From NCBI RefSeq assembly GCF_046630445.1, contig NC_092333.1, positions 184,352,001 to 184,416,000 of the forward strand: a DNA stretch of 64,000 bases, read 5' to 3'. Position 1 is the stretch's first letter, and each line of letters begins with the position of its first letter. Position numbers and translations under genes: made by a program. Positions 51,941 through 64,000 of this stretch are shown here, one piece after another. This DNA is from Rutidosis leptorrhynchoides. Its lineage: Eukaryota > Streptophyta > Magnoliopsida > Asterales > Asteraceae. The notes beneath the pieces were generated by a model. The model saw nothing but the letters and a program-made list of their open reading frames with translations, did not search any database and was not told where the DNA came from.

Positions 51941-53760
51941 ATGCACCGAGCAAAACGTTCACCACCTTTTGTACGTTCACCACCTGTAACTCGATCAAGA
52001 CATCTAGCAAATATTATCGCCGTTGATTTTTCTTTAGAATCTTCATCCAGTCAACCAAGTACTCCAATTCAAATTTCCGATAATCCATTTTTTGAACTCG
52101 ACCTCACAATTGAGAACCCGGAGGATATTCAGGGACAATTCAGAGATCCTGAACCACTAATGTTTCCTCCGGAACCACCAATTATTCAAACAGAGATTGT
52201 CGAGGAACAACCCATTAAATCAGAATCCTATAGTGATTCAGATTCAACAAATTCAATCATGGAAAATCTGAAACCTCTAAGTATGGAAGACCGAATGAGA
52301 GCTAAACGCACTGGCCAAGGTCACGCAATTACTCAACCTGACATAAATGCGCCAGATTATGAAATCAATGGACAAATTCTACACATTGTAATAAATCAAT
52401 GCCAATTTAGTGGTGCGCTGACGGAAGATCCAAATGAACATCTTCGAACCTTTAATAGGATCTGTACACTATTTAAAATCCGAGAAGTGGAGGATGAACA
52501 GATATATCTCATGTTATTTCCCTGGACTTTAAAGGGAGAAGCCAAAGATTGGTTAGAATCGTTACCTGAAGGGGCGATTGATACATGGGATGTCTTAGTT
52601 GAAAAATTTCTTAAACAATTCTTTTCGGCATCTAAAGCCGTGAGACTTCAAGGAGAAATAGTTACGTTCACACAAAATCCAAATGAAACTCTATATGAGG
52701 CGTGGACAAGATTTGGAAAGTTGTTAAGAGGATGTCCGCAACATGGTTTAGACACTTGTCAAATAGTACAAATATTCTACCAAGGATGCGACATCACTAC
52801 AAGGAAAGACATAGATATAGCAGCTGGTGGTTCCATTATGAAGAAAACCGCAACTGATGCTTAAAAAATTATTGATAACACTGCTTCCCACTCACATGAG
52901 TGGCACCAAGAAAAAGATATCGTTAGATCATCTAAAGCAGCCAGAGCTGATTCTAGCCATGACTTCGATTCCATTTCTGCAAAGATAGATGTTGTCGAGA
53001 GACGAATGGAAAAGATGACTAAAGATATTTACTCAATACGAATTAGTTATGAGTAGTGTGGAGGACCACATTTGAAAAAAGATTGTCTCAGTATTGAACT
53101 AACAATGGAACAAAGAGAGAATGTTTCATACATAAACCAAAGGCCTGGAAATAATTATCAGAATAATTATCAACCGCCAAGACCAATCTACAATCAAAAT
53201 CAGAATTATAACCGAAATGTTCCATACAACAACCAACAAGGTCCAAGCAATCAACAAGTATCCAATAATACTTACAACCAGCAAAGACCTATTTTTCAAA
53301 ACAAACCACCACAAACCGATGATAAAAAACCAAATTTAGAAGACATGATGTCAAAGCTAGTTGATTCTCAAAATCAGTTTTTCACATCTCAGAAACAAAC
53401 CAATGAACAAAATGCTCAAGCATTTAGAAATCAACAAGCTTCTATTCAAAATCTGGAACAAGAAGTGAGCAACCTAGGAAGGTTGATAGATGAAAGAAAA
53501 CTGGGAAGTTTACCTAGTGATACAAATGCTAACTCCCGGAATGAAACAGCTAAAGCCATTACCACAAGAAGTTGTATTACACTTAAACCACCTAAAATAC
53601 CTGTAATTTCTGATGAAGTTATTCCTACTCCACAAGAACCACAGTCTGAGCAAGATAAGGAAAAAGAACCGGTAGTTAAAAAGGTTAATAAAGATAACAC
53701 AGTTAAGGCTAAACCTTATGTTAAACCATATGAACCACCACTTCCTTACCCGAGTAAAAT
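51941..53760 (+). pseudogene. gag: gag of Athila-3
   Basis: Starts MHRAKRSPPFVRSPP; the retrotransposon gag core runs from about QCQFSGALTEDPNEHLRTF to KLLRGCPQHGLD (residues about 155-275), with GEAKDWLESLP in the middle. In-frame stops are TAA 52862-52864 and TAG near 53054-53056. The latter sits next to the knuckle-like CGGPHLKKDC. An Asn/Gln-rich linker and the AITTRS segment (near 53555) follow in the same phase. Confidence 0.88.
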
Positions 53761-54739
53761 GAGAAAAGAGAGACTTGAAGCCGAGCAATCCAAATTCTTG
53801 GATATGTTTAAACAGATAAATGTCAATCTTCCTTTCATTGATGTGATTTCAGGAATGCCTAGATATGCTAAATTCTTGAAAGATCTGATCACAAATAGAA
53901 AGAAAATGGAAGAACTCTCGGCTGTTACTATGAATGCTAATTGTTCTGCAGTGCTTTTGAATAAGATACCCAAAAAATTATTAGATCCAGGAAGTTTCAC
54001 GATTCCATGTTTTCTGGGTAGTCTTAGTTCAATAGAAGCATTGGCAGACTTAGGTGCTAGTATAAATCTAATGCCGTATTCACTATACGCTAAACTAGAC
54101 CTTGGAGAATTGAAACCAACACGAATAAGCATACAACTAGCCGATCGATCAGTAAAATATCCTAGAGGGATAATGGAGAACATGCTAGTTAAAGTTGGTA
54201 CTTTAGTATTTCCAGTAGATTTTGTTATTCTGGACATGGAAGAAGATTCTCGAGTTCCTCTCATATTAGGAAGACCATTCTTAAACACGGCTAAAGCAAT
54301 AGTAGACGTGTTCGGTAAGAAACTGACCTTAAGTATAGAGGACGAGAGTGTTACCTTTTCAGTTGATAGAGCCATGCAACAACTGCAATCTGCAGATGAT
54401 ACATGTTATTATATTCAAACTATAGATTCACATGCAGAATTGTTAGAAGAATTTCCAGAATTACAAGGAACAGGAGAATGTTCTTTAGGAGAAGGAACTG
54501 AACCAATTGATGAAACTGAAATGTTAGCTACACTTATGGCTAATGGATATGAACCAACAACAGAAAAAATTCAAATGCTAAAAGAAGAAGACAGATATCG
54601 ATATAAATCATCGATAGAAGAACCACCGACATTAGAGTTAAAGCCACTTCTAAACCATTTGGAATATGCTTATTTACATGATGAAACTGAATTACCTGTA
54701 ATAATATCTTCTTCTCTTACTGAAAATGAAAAATCTTAA
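53761..54739 (+). pseudogene. Aspartic protease region of Athila-3
   Basis: Same phase as gag. It contains the Athila-type active site ADLGASINLMPYSLY (about 54044-54088) and VPLILGRPFLNTAK (about 54255-54295). The frame then runs through an acidic linker to a TAA at 54737-54739, after which the RT begins in the same phase. Confidence 0.88.
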
Positions 54740-56170
54740 CTCATTTCTGTGCTAAAAGCTCATAAACCAGCTACTGCATGGAAGATTCATGATATTAAAG
54801 GAATAAGTCCTTCGTATTGCACACATAAAATCCTTATGGAAGAATGTCATAAAATGTATGTGCAACGCCAACGAAGACTAAATCCGAATATGCTAGATGT
54901 TGTTAAGAAAGAAATTATTAAACTGCTTGATGTAGGTTTAATTTATCCAATCTCTGATAGTCCATGGGTAAGCCCAGTTCAATGCGTACCTAAGAAGGGT
55001 GGCATGACTGTCATCACAAATGAAAAAAATGAGCTTATTCCTACTAGTACTGTAACAGGATGGCGTATTTGTATTAATTATAGAAAATTAAATGACGCCA
55101 CCAGAAAAGATCACTTTCCTTTACCCTTTATTGATCAAATGTTGGAAAGATTAGCCGGGAACAATTATTATTGTTTTCTTGACGGTTTCTCCGGATATTT
55201 TCAAATTCCAATCGCACCCGAGGACCAAGAGAAAACCACATTCACGTGCCCTTATGGTACTTTTGCTTACAAACGCATGCCATTTGGACTTTGCAACGCC
55301 CCTACAACCTTTCAAAGGTGCATGATGGCGATTTTTCACGACATGATAGAAGAATGCATGGAAGTTTTCACGGATGACTTTTTAGTCTTCGGTGATACAT
55401 TTGAATCATTTCTAGTTAATCTTGAACGAATGCTTATTAGATGCGAACAATCAAATCTAGTACTTAATTGGGAGAAATGCCATTTCATGGTTAAAGAAGG
55501 CATCGTTCTTGGTCATAAAATTTCAAAGGAAGGAATTGAAGTGGATAGAGCTAAAGTAGATGTAATTGCTAAACTTTCACATCCCACCAATGTTAGAGGA
55601 GTTAGGAGTTTTCTAGGGCATGCCGGTTTTTACCGACGTTTCATAAAAGATTTTTCTAAAATTGCCACTCCTATGAATAAACTCCTAGAAAAGGATGCTC
55701 CATTCATCTTTTCAGATGAATGCATCAAATCTTTTAATATTCTTAAAGAAAAACTCACTAATGTGCCGATCATGATAACTCCAAATTGGAATCTACCGTT
55801 TGAACTAATGTGTGATGCAAGTGATTTTGCAATGGGAGCCGTTTTAGGACAAAGGATTAAAAAACGATTTCAACCTATTTATTATGCTAGTAAGACGTTA
55901 CAAGGAGCACAAACGAATTATACAACTACTGAAAAAGAACTCCTTGCTATTGTCTTTGCTTTTGACAAATTTTGTTCATATCTCGTTCTAGCAAAAACGG
56001 TGGTCTATACCGACCATTCTGCTCTTAGATACCTATTTTCGAAATAAGATGCCAACCCACGATTAATCCGTTGGATCTTACTCTTACAAGATTTTGATAT
56101 TGAAATCCGAGACAAAAAGGGAGCAGAAAATCTCGCAGCTGATCATCTTTCTCGTCTTGAAAATCCTGAA
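54740..56170 (+). pseudogene. Reverse transcriptase and RNase H of Athila-3
   Basis: RT motifs: SPWVSPVQCVPKKGG, YRKLNDATRKDHFPLPFID, MPFGLCNAPTTFQRCM and the catalytic block FTDDFLVFG (near 55370), with Thr where Athila elements usually have Met. RNase H: LMCDASDFAMGAVLGQ and YTDHSALRYLF. TAA at 56045-56047 interrupts RNase H just before its end, and the same phase continues with DANPRLIRW and the ADHLSR motif. Confidence 0.92.
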
Positions 56171-57513
56171 TTAGAAGTTCTAAATGAATCGGCAATACAA
56201 GACAACTTTCCTGATGAATATCTATTGAAGATAGATTATAATGAAATTTCATGGTTTGCAGACTATGCAAACTATTTAGTATGTGAATTCCTTGAAAAAG
56301 GATTGTCGTACCAAAAACGAAAGAAATTCTTTAGTGATATAAAACACTATTTCTGGGAAGATCCACATTTGTTTAAAAGTTATCCCAATGGAATAATACG
56401 CCGATGTGTATTCGGAGATGAAGCTAGTAAAATCTTAAACCATTGTCACACAGGACCAACAGGAGGGCATTATGGGCCTCAGCTAACAGCAAAAAAAGTT
56501 TACGATGCTGGATTCTATTGGCCTACAATTTTCAAAGACGCACACCTTCTTTGCAAATCCTGTGATGCTTGTTAAAGGGCCGGAAAAATAAGTCAACGTG
56601 ATGAAATGCCACAAAATGTCATTCAAGTATGTGAAGTATTTGACATTTGGGGTATTGAGTTTATGGGTCCATTTCCAAAATCTCATAATAATCTCTACAT
56701 TCTCGTTGCTATTGATTATGTATCTAAATGGGCGGAAGCACAAGCTCTCCCAACTAACGATGCACGAGTTGTAGTAAACTTTTTAAAACGTCTTTTTGCT
56801 AGGTTCGAAACACCGAAAGCTTTAATAAGTGATCGGGGTACTCATTTTTGTAATAATCAACTTGAGAAAGTTTTCAAAAGATATGGAGTAACTCATAAAA
56901 TCTCAACTGCTTATCATCCACAAACAAGTGGACAAGTTGAAAATACCAACCGAGCTTTAAAACGTATTCTAGAGAAAACCGTAGGATCAAATCCGAAGGA
57001 ATGGTCCATGAAATTGGAGGATGCACTCTGGGCTTTTAGAACAGCCTACAAAACTCCAATTGGAACCACACCTTTTAGACTCGTTTGCGGAAAAGCATGT
57101 CATCTTCCAGTAGAAATTGAACACAAAGCATTTTGGGCTTTGAAGACATGTAATCTTGATTTACATGAAGCTGGACGTCTACGGTTAAGTCAATTAAACG
57201 AATTAGAAGAATTAAGACACGAAGCATATGAAAATTCGTTAATCTATAAGGAAAGAACGAAGAAATGGCATGATAAAAGAATCAGAAGTTCAAAAGAATT
57301 TAAAGAAGGAGACAGAGTTTTTCTTTTCAATTCACGATTCAAGCTATTTCTTGGAAAATTGAAATCAAGATGGTCTGGACCATTCATAGTCAAAAGAGTT
57401 TTCCCATACAGAATAGTAGAATTAATAAATTCAAATGGGATTGAATTTAAGGTTAATGGTCACAGAGTTAAGCATTACATAGATAGTCCGATGGAAATTG
57501 ACAACGAAGTTAA
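56171..57513 (+). pseudogene. Integrase of Athila-3
   Basis: Zinc-binding HHCC ([12 protein letters not shown] ... CKSCDAC), then the core domain. A TAA at 56573-56575 follows CDAC. The first catalytic acidic residue is changed: WGIEFMG has Glu where Athila integrases have Asp. The second (SDRGTHF) and third (QVENTNRAL) positions are present. The C-terminal [11 protein letters not shown] ... LKSRWSGPF ... VNGHRVKHY segment is intact to the Tekay-4 junction. The last 22 codons of the open frame to 57580 are LTR sequence and not integrase. Confidence 0.92.
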
Positions 57514-57820
57514 TGTAGCCACCCCGACAAATCGTCAAATGACGGCGTCATCTACGTATGGTCCCATTACATGGTCGTAAGTCTTTATAACAAAGTTTGA
57601 CCGAAAAGTATGTCGCATTCATTTCATAAATAAGGGTGTTTCAAAGTTTACAAAAGTAGTTTCCATAACAAGTACATAACAATGTTTAAAGTTTGTATGA
57701 AATACGTGCGACACGATTAAAAGTAGTCAAAAAGACGCTCCACGTATGCAAGTATACTCGACATCCAATGCAAGTATCAAATAGTATGAGCGGAAGCATG
57801 TATCACCTAAGTTCAAGGAC

Positions 57821-58292
57821 CTGAGAAAAACATAGAGAATCTGTCAACGAAAACGTTGGTGAAATCATAGGTTTAAATAAGTAAACGAGTAATAGTAAGT
57901 TGAACCACAAGATTTGCAACATCGATAAAGCCATAGTACATTCTAAAAGTTAATATTCACGAGCACCCAATTATCAAAGCTTAACGTTCCGTCCGTTGAA
58001 TACCCCATCAATTAGTGCTAGAACAACACTGTTCCCGAAAATATATTTCATTCGTAAACGGTAGCGAACCGTTTGAATGAGGGTTTGTCAAACACATATG
58101 GCCATATAACATAAGTTCTCGCTTACACCATCTGATGTAACTAATGATAATCGAATTGAGGATTTGTGTTCAAACTCGTATGTAGAATGTTTGTTTTCCC
58201 TGTACTTGTGTTCACGTAGTTTAAAAGAACGTTTATGTTTTCTCATCCCAAAAGTAAGTTCAAAAAGAGTAAAAGTGGGACTATGATCTCAC
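57821..58292 (-). promoter_or_regulatory. Intron-like module in Tekay-4 LTR
   Basis: Minus-strand AAG|GTGAGATCATAG at 58292 and GTTTTTCTCAG ending at 57821 (472 bp), matching solo LTR D. Confidence 0.4.
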
Positions 58293-58537
58293 CTTGTATG
58301 CACGAACCAAAAAGTACTTCGACAAGTAACGTGTGCAAAGAACAATGCTAGTCTTGACCTAAACAAATAGGTTGTATCAATAACGATAGTCACGAAGGGT
58401 CAAAGATGTTCAATTAGTCCTATGGCTCGTTACGACTCGATTATGTAGCATGTGAATCAAATTGTCACGTTTCATGCAAGATACAAGTATAAAAGCATGT
58501 TAGAACGATTGCACAACCATTTGGTTAAGTTTGATTA

Positions 58538-58580
58538 AAAGTCAACTTGGTCGGGTCAAAGTCAACGAAAAAGTCAACAT
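58538..58580 (-). promoter_or_regulatory. Four W-box cores in Tekay-4 LTR
   Basis: Four TTGACY words on the minus strand in about 40 bp, matching 17863-17901 of solo LTR D. Confidence 0.45.
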
Positions 58581-58725
58581 GTTCGGGTCGGGTCCCGAAC
58601 TATTTTTCTGAGGTTTTTAATCATATATGAGCATGTTAGAACAAGTTTCATGTGAATCGGAGGTCTAGAACGTGCCAAACATTTTTCATAAAATGGACAC
58701 CGGAGACAGAAGCTGGGCACGGCTT

Positions 58726-58763
58726 ATGCCGCGCCGCGGCACCCTTCTGTCGCGCCGCGACAA
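58726..58763. repeat. Paired GC-rich tag in Tekay-4 LTR
   Basis: GCCGCGCCGCGGC and TCGCGCCGCGAC about 10 bp apart. CGCGCCGCG-type cores match the solo LTR D pair. Confidence 0.8.
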
Positions 58764-59821
58764 TAGGCGGGTGCTGGTGCCTGGTCTGTTTCACTTGTCC
58801 AACTTGATCCAAACTTCAAATAAGCATAAAACGCAAACCACAAACACTTAGGACTCGCACCTTATATCGTTGGAAAGCTCTTTTGACATAGAATGCAACT
58901 AAACACAATTTAACAATCAAAAACCTCATTTGTAACAACCGAGTCTTCCAACCAAGTGATCATTCAATGCCCACATTAATGCTTCAAACTCACCAATGCA
59001 CATTTAATGATTTGGGCATTCAATGCATACATATGACATGCCATTTTGTAGGTAATTGAGCATACAATACAACTAACAACTTACTAACAACAATTCATGG
59101 CAATCAATGCATCAAATAATCACTTCAAGTTCTTCAAACCCTAACTCAATTCCACCAAAAATCACTAATCAAGTTCTTAGAGTTTTCTCATGCAACCTAC
59201 ACATCAAATTGAAGCTAGTAACACTAGGAACACATTTAATACATGCATTCATAACATTTAACAACTTTTAATCAACTAAATCACCAAATTAAACACACCC
59301 AAGTTCATATTCAAACTAGTTACTCTAAATAACGAAATCAAGCATATAAATCATATAATCATGTTAGACTTGAGCCATAGACACTAATTAACAACTTTAT
59401 AACTCAAAAATCTCAAGAACACATAAAATTAGTGATTTTAGAAAGTTACCCAAATGCAAAGAAATCGGTATGAAATCGAAGAGGAGATCACGAGGAGTTC
59501 AAATATGTAATTTGTTTTGATCGAATCCTTCTTGAACGAATTTGGATGATGAATTGCTTTATGGAGAAATTAGAGAAAAGGTGGAAGTAATTTAGAAAAA
59601 GGAAAAATGAAAGGATAATTGTGGGGAGGTGGTTGACTAGTCAAATGGCTAGTCACCATTTTGGGGTTTTGGCAAAACATGTCCCTCAAGTTGTAATCGG
59701 GTGCGTTAATTTACCTAAACAAGATAAATTGAAACGCATATTAACGGAAGATGTTATATACATATAACGGAGTTTAAAATAGTATAACGGAGAAATAAAC
59801 GGAAAAAGGCGGGATGTTACA

Positions 59822-59856
59822 TTACCTACACCTTAAAAGAAATTTCGTCCCGAAAT
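59822..59856 (-). promoter_or_regulatory. Hairpin and polypurine tract of Tekay-4
   Basis: On the minus strand AAATTTCG/CGAAATTT arms, then AAGGTGTAGGTAA directly before the LTR, as in Tekay-1. Confidence 0.8.
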
Positions 59857-62800
59857 TTAAGTAGGCGTAGCAATCGTTGTTTCTTCCTCGGAGTCTGACG
59901 TTTCCGGAATCGGGAATAGATGAGGGTGTTTCTTTCGCATTTGATCTTCTCTTTCCCAAGTAAACTCGGGTCCCCTTTTTGCGTTCCAACGGACCTTAAC
60001 AATCGGGATCCGGCTTTGTTTTAATTCCTTCTCGACGTAGTCCACAATTTCAACCGGTTCCTCCACAAAATGGAGTTTGTCATTAATAGTAAGTTCCTCG
60101 AGAGGAACGACGATATCGGGCTCGGCAAGACATTTCTTCAAGTTAGATACATGAAAAGTAGGATGGACGGAGCTTAGTTGAGGCGGAAGATCCAAACGAT
60201 ACGCAACGGTTCCAACACGTTCTAAGATTTCGAAAGGACCAACGTACCGCGGATTTAGTTTCCCACGTTTCCCAAAACGGATGACACCTTTCCAAGGTGC
60301 GACTTTTAACATGACGCGGTCACCGACTTGAAATTCGAGGTCTTTGCGTCTTTTGTCGGTATAGCATTTTTGACGACTCCGGGCCGTCCGAAGCCTATCT
60401 CGGATTTGAAGAATCTTCTCGGTGGTTTCGTGAATGAGATCGGGCCCGGAAATTTGCACGTCACCCACTTCGGCCCAACAAAGAGGAGAGCGACATTTTC
60501 GACCATATAACGCTTCAAAAGGTGCGGCCTTAATACTCGCGTGATAGCTATTATTGTAAGAGAATTCGGCGAGAGGTAAGTGATTGTCCCAAGCTTTTCC
60601 AAAATCAACAACGCAGGCTCGTAACATATCCTCTAAGGTTTGTATTGTACGTTCACTTTGCCCATCGGTTTGGGGATGATATGCGGTGCTCATGTCCAAA
60701 CGCGTTCCCAGCGCTTCTTGTAACGTACGCCAAAATCTAGAAACGAAACGACCATCTCGGTCGGAGATAATCGATAAAGGTACACCGTGTCGGGCTACAA
60801 TCTCCTTAATGTATAGTCGTGCAAGTTTCTCCATTTTGTCGGTCTCTTTCATGGCGAGAAAGTGCGCGGATTTGGTGAGGCGATCGACAATGACCCAAAT
60901 AGTATCATAACCGCCTGACGTTTTTGGTAGTTTGGTGATAAAATCCATCGTGATCCTTTCCCACTTCCATTGCGGGATCTCGGGTTGTTGAAGTAACCCG
61001 GACGGTCTTTGGTGTTCGGCTTTGACTTTAGCGCAAGTCAAACATTTGGCAACGTAAGTAGCGACTTCCTTTTTGATGTTCGGCCACCAATATCGTTCTT
61101 TAAGGTCGTGGTACATCTTATTGGCGCCGGGATGAATCGAGTATCGCGATTTGTGGGCTTCGTCTAGGATGAGGTTTCGTAAATCGCCGTATCTAGGCAC
61201 CCAAATTCTTCCGGCGTAATATCGAAGTCCGTTCTCCTTAACTTCGAATCGAGAGACGAGAATGTTTAAAAGTTCACGCCCGATGTGGTTGTCTTTAAGA
61301 GCCTTCTCTTGAGCTACCCGAATTTGGCTATTAAGGTTGGAGTGGATGGTGATGTTTAATGCTCGGACGCGAAGAGGTACCGTTCTTTCCTTTCGACTTA
61401 AGGCATCGGCCACTACATTTGCCTTCCCGGGGTGGTAACGAAGCTCACAATTGTAATCGTTTAAGGTTTCAATCCACCGTCGTTGTCTCATGTTTAGTTG
61501 CTTTTGATCGAAGATATGTTGGAGACTTTTGTGATCGGTAAAGATGGTACTTTTGGTACCAAGAAGATGATGTCTCCATAACTTAAGTGCAAAGATGACG
61601 GCACCGAGTTCAAGATCATGTGTCGTGTAGTTTCGTTCGTGGACTTTGAGTTGTCGAGAGGCATAAGCAATGACTTTCTTTCGTTGCATTAATACGCATC
61701 CATAACCTTTTTTCGAGGCATCACAATATACAACAAAATCATCATTGCCTTCGGGAAGTGACAAGATAGGAGCGGTGGTTAGCTTAGTTTTCAAGATTTG
61801 AAAAGCGGTTTCTTGTTCGGATGTCCAAACGAATTTTCGTTCCTTGTGAGTTAACGCGGTTAGAGGGCGAGCGATTAAGGAGAAATCCTTGATGAATTTA
61901 CGATAGTATCCGGCGAGACCCAAGAATTGACGAATTTGAGTAGGAGTAGTAGGAGTCTCCCATTTACTAATGGCTTCGATTTTCGCGGGATCGACTTTAA
62001 TGCCTTGATCACTTACAACATGACCGAGGAATTGAACTTCCTTCAACCAAAATTCACACTTGGAGAACTTGGCATAGAGTTGTTCTTTTCTCAAGAGTTC
62101 AAGCATGAGTCGGAGATGTTCTTTGTGTTCCTCTTCGTTTTTAGAATAGATCAAAATATCATCGATGAACACGATAACGAATTTGTCGAGGTAAGGTTTG
62201 CACACGCGGTTCATGAGATCCATGAACACCGCCGGTGCGTTAGTGAGAACGAAAGGCATGACAAGGAATTCATAGCTACCATAACGAGTCCGGAAAGCGG
62301 TTTTGGAGACATCTTCCCCCTTAACCCTTAGTTGATGATAACCCGAACGGAGATCGATTTTTGAGTATACACGAGAACCTTGTAGTTGATCAAAAAGGTC
62401 ATCGATGCGAGGAAGAGGATATCGGTTCTTAACCGTCAATTTGTTTAGTTCACGATAATCAATGCACATTCGTAGGGATCCGTCTTTCTTCTTGACGAAT
62501 AAAATCGGAGCGCCCCATGGTGAATGGCTAGGTTGAATGAAACCACGGTCAAGTAACTCTTGGATTTGACTTTGTAATTCTTGTAATTCGGATGGAGTGA
62601 GTCTATACGGTGCACGCGCTATGGGTGCGGCTCCTGGAATAAGATCGATTTGAAATTCAACCGGTCGATGAGGTGGAAGACCCGGTAGTTCGTCGGGAAA
62701 CACATCGGAAAAGTCACTAACAATCGGCACATCATCGATGCGTTTCTCGTCGGCCTCGACTCTCTTAACGTGGGAAAGAATCGCGAAACAACCCTTGCGA

Positions 62801-64000
62801 AGTAGCTTTCGAACTTTAAGGCACGAAACGAGATTGAGCCCGGTGCAATTTTTGTCGCCATAGACAATCAATGGTTCACCATTCTCGATAGGAATTCGGA
62901 TTGCGTGAAGATCGCAAAGAATGTGAGATTTATTTTTGACCATCCAATTCATACCGATTATTACATCAAAACTCCCTAATTCCATGGGTATCAAGTCAAT
63001 TTCAAATTCCTTACCCAAAATGTTTAAAGTACACCCCCGGTAATATGTGTCGGCACTTAAGAGTTTTCCATCGGCCACTTCGATAGAATAAGTAGTATCT
63101 AAAGGGTGTGGTGGAGTGCAAAGAGTAGGAGTCAAAGTCTTAGACACAAAACATTTATCGGCACCCGAATCGAATAAGCAAGTAACATAAGTGTTGTTGA
63201 GAAGAAACGTACCCGTGACTAGTTCGTTGTCATCTCGGGCTTTCTCGGTGTTAATGTTAAAGGCTCGGCCTCGGTTGTTGGGGTTGGCTTTCTTCTTCGG
63301 ACATTCGTTCTTATAATGGCCCGTTTGGCCACATTCGTAACAAGTGACCGTTTTTGGAGGATTGGGCCCCTTTCGAGCGACGGGGGCGGTGCTTGTGCAA
63401 TTGTTGGCCCTATGACCAACTCCTTGGCAACGGTGACAAATTAGCTTGTTACATTCGCCGTAATGATGTTTGTGGCACTTGTTGCACAAAGGTAAGTTTC
63501 CGACATAACCCTTCTTGCCGTCGTTGTTGAAGGGCTTTTTGGTGAAGGTGTTGTTGTTGTAGTTAGTTGATGGAGTGGCTTCCCATTTCCTTTTGTTGCC
63601 ACCCGACTTGTCCTCGGCCTTAGGAGCCGGTACTACGATTTCGTCAACCGTTTCAATTAATTGGCGAGCCATGTTCATAGCGGCTTGATGAGTAGTGGGT
63701 TTGGATGACATCACCCCTTGTTTGATGCTTTTTGGAAGACCGAGCATGTAGAGCTCAATCCTTTGAGGTTTGGGGTTAACAAGATTAGGACACATCAAGG
63801 ATAGTTCAGCGAAGCGTTGATTATAAGCCTTAAGATCGTTTCCGACCGCTTTCAAAGCTCTTAGTTCTTCCTCGAGCTTTCGGGTTTCTTCGCGCGGAAA
63901 GTATTCGACAATCATCTTTTCCTTCAAATCGGCCCAAGAGAGGGCATGAGCTTCATCGGTACCCACCGATTGAACATAGGTGTTCCACCAAGTGAGAGCA
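59857..64000 (-). CDS. Gag-Pol polyprotein of Tekay-4 with chromodomain (5' end outside window)
   Basis: One uninterrupted phase of about 1,380 codons running from the right window edge to the stop at 59857; the true start is beyond 64000. In order: end of the gag core, CCHC knuckles ([14 protein letters not shown] and [14 protein letters not shown], about 63310-63470), protease active site [11 protein letters not shown] (near 63165), RT with [10 protein letters not shown] (near 62160), RNase H, integrase with HHCC, MDFITK (near 60945), SDRDGRF (near 60760) and SERTIQT (near 60650), and a C-terminal chromodomain ([14 protein letters not shown] to [11 protein letters not shown], about 59915-60070). 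All catalytic residues I can check are present. One oddity is Val in [10 protein letters not shown] (62248-62250) where Gly is nearly invariant. This is the only copy here that could encode a full polymerase. Confidence 0.93.
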   Translation of the reverse strand, partial: ALTWWNTYVQSVGTDEAHALSWADLKEKMIVEYFPREETRKLEEELRALKAVGNDLKAYNQRFAELSLMCPNLVNPKPQRIELYMLGLPKSIKQGVMSSKPTTHQAAMNMARQLIETVDEIVVPAPKAEDKSGGNKRKWEATPSTNYNNNTFTKKPFNNDGKKGYVGNLPLCNKCHKHHYGECNKLICHRCQGVGHRANNCTSTAPVARKGPNPPKTVTCYECGQTGHYKNECPKKKANPNNRGRAFNINTEKARDDNELVTGTFLLNNTYVTCLFDSGADKCFVSKTLTPTLCTPPHPLDTTYSIEVADGKLLSADTYYRGCTLNILGKEFEIDLIPMELGSFDVIIGMNWMVKNKSHILCDLHAIRIPIENGEPLIVYGDKNCTGLNLVSCLKVRKLLRKGCFAILSHVKRVEADEKRIDDVPIVSDFSDVFPDELPGLPPHRPVEFQIDLIPGAAPIARAPYRLTPSELQELQSQIQELLDRGFIQPSHSPWGAPILFVKKKDGSLRMCIDYRELNKLTVKNRYPLPRIDDLFDQLQGSRVYSKIDLRSGYHQLRVKGEDVSKTAFRTRYGSYEFLVMPFVLTNAPAVFMDLMNRVCKPYLDKFVIVFIDDILIYSKNEEEHKEHLRLMLELLRKEQLYAKFSKCEFWLKEVQFLGHVVSDQGIKVDPAKIEAISKWETPTTPTQIRQFLGLAGYYRKFIKDFSLIARPLTALTHKERKFVWTSEQETAFQILKTKLTTAPILSLPEGNDDFVVYCDASKKGYGCVLMQRKKVIAYASRQLKVHERNYTTHDLELGAVIFALKLWRHHLLGTKSTIFTDHKSLQHIFDQKQLNMRQRRWIETLNDYNCELRYHPGKANVVADALSRKERTVPLRVRALNITIHSNLNSQIRVAQEKALKDNHIGRELLNILVSRFEVKENGLRYYAGRIWVPRYGDLRNLILDEAHKSRYSIHPGANKMYHDLKERYWWPNIKKEVATYVAKCLTCAKVKAEHQRPSGLLQQPEIPQWKWERITMDFITKLPKTSGGYDTIWVIVDRLTKSAHFLAMKETDKMEKLARLYIKEIVARHGVPLSIISDRDGRFVSRFWRTLQEALGTRLDMSTAYHPQTDGQSERTIQTLEDMLRACVVDFGKAWDNHLPLAEFSYNNSYHASIKAAPFEALYGRKCRSPLCWAEVGDVQISGPDLIHETTEKILQIRDRLRTARSRQKCYTDKRRKDLEFQVGDRVMLKVAPWKGVIRFGKRGKLNPRYVGPFEILERVGTVAYRLDLPPQLSSVHPTFHVSNLKKCLAEPDIVVPLEELTINDKLHFVEEPVEIVDYVEKELKQSRIPIVKVRWNAKRGPEFTWEREDQMRKKHPHLFPIPETSDSEEETTIATPT

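Larger units (their letters stand above)
48629..57513 (+). mobile_element. Athila-like element Athila-3, truncated on the right by Tekay-4
   Basis: 5' LTR, tRNA-Asp primer site, long leader, gag, protease, RT, RNase H and integrase, all in one phase with five stops. Integrase ends in the Tekay-4 LTR at 57514. It is inserted in the Tekay-3 protease/RT remnant. RT and protease types place it in the Athila lineage. Confidence 0.9.
57514..59821 (-). repeat. 3' LTR of Tekay-4 (2,308 bp), same family as solo LTR D
   Basis: On the minus strand it starts TGTAACATCCCGCC at 59821 and ends GGGTGGCTACA at 57514. It aligns with solo LTR D over its full length. The adjacent gttaa at 57509-57513 is the expected target sequence; the other copy is outside the window. 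Confidence 0.92.

Noticed and set aside
57514-57580. Apparent C-terminus of the Athila-3 integrase ORF
   Set aside because: These codons are Tekay-4 LTR read antisense; the integrase frame is cut at 57513.

Overview
The window looks like plant nuclear heterochromatin, probably from an asterid and most likely Asteraceae. That taxon call rests only on the style of the retrotransposons. I recognise no intact host gene, rRNA or tRNA gene. Nearly everything is nested LTR retrotransposon sequence (Ty3/gypsy: Tekay-like chromoviruses, Athila-like elements and one gag-only element), plus one truncated LINE, one pogo-type MITE and one Helitron end. Element names (Tekay-1, Athila-2, solo-B and so on) are local labels.

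Layout. 1-6908: a young gag-only element (minus strand) with one intact Gag. It sits inside an LTR fragment of family B (6909-8780), which in turn sits in the 3' half of Athila-1 (8781-14139, plus). Athila-1 also carries solo LTR C (8949-11104, TSD ttaac) and an Emigrant-like MITE (11791-12261). 14140-14312: a Helitron 3' end. 15046 to about 19200: a 5'-truncated LINE (minus) holding solo LTR D (16619-18918). 19200-21828: mostly unrecognised, with one broken ORF relic. 21834-25086: solo LTR B (TSD tgtac). From 25151: the 5' LTR of Athila-2, interrupted by solo LTR E (25496-28319, TSD cctac) and by complete Tekay-1 (29285-41152, TSD gggca). Athila-2 gag is broken at 43687 by Tekay-3. Tekay-3 is broken at 48629 by Athila-3, and Athila-3 at 57514 by Tekay-4 (minus), whose open gag-pol frame runs off the right edge. 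The minimum insertion order on the right is Athila-2, Tekay-3, Athila-3, Tekay-4.

State of the elements. Tekay-4 has one uninterrupted visible gag-pol frame, and the gag-only element has an intact Gag and nearly identical LTRs. Tekay-1 has similar LTRs (roughly 45 differences over 2.9 kb by eye) but at least seven in-frame stops and two frame disruptions. Athila-3 has five stops and an altered first catalytic integrase residue. Four solo LTRs with target duplications show repeated loss by LTR-LTR recombination.

The most unusual signals are non-coding. (1) Arrays of short hairpins in the gag-only element have a constant loop (CCGAACTACACGAG or close) and stems that change in a compensated way; similar arrays lie in two LTRs. 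(2) An intron-like module, a GTGAGT/GTGAGA donor followed about 470-840 bp later by a pyrimidine-rich acceptor, recurs at the matching place in LTRs of at least six families. (3) Family-specific GC-rich near-palindromic tags are repeated in LTRs, and in all three Athila LTRs one copy ends 20-30 bp before the TATA box. (4) A dense W-box cluster lies in the Tekay-3 LTR. These are sequence observations; the proposed functions are inference.
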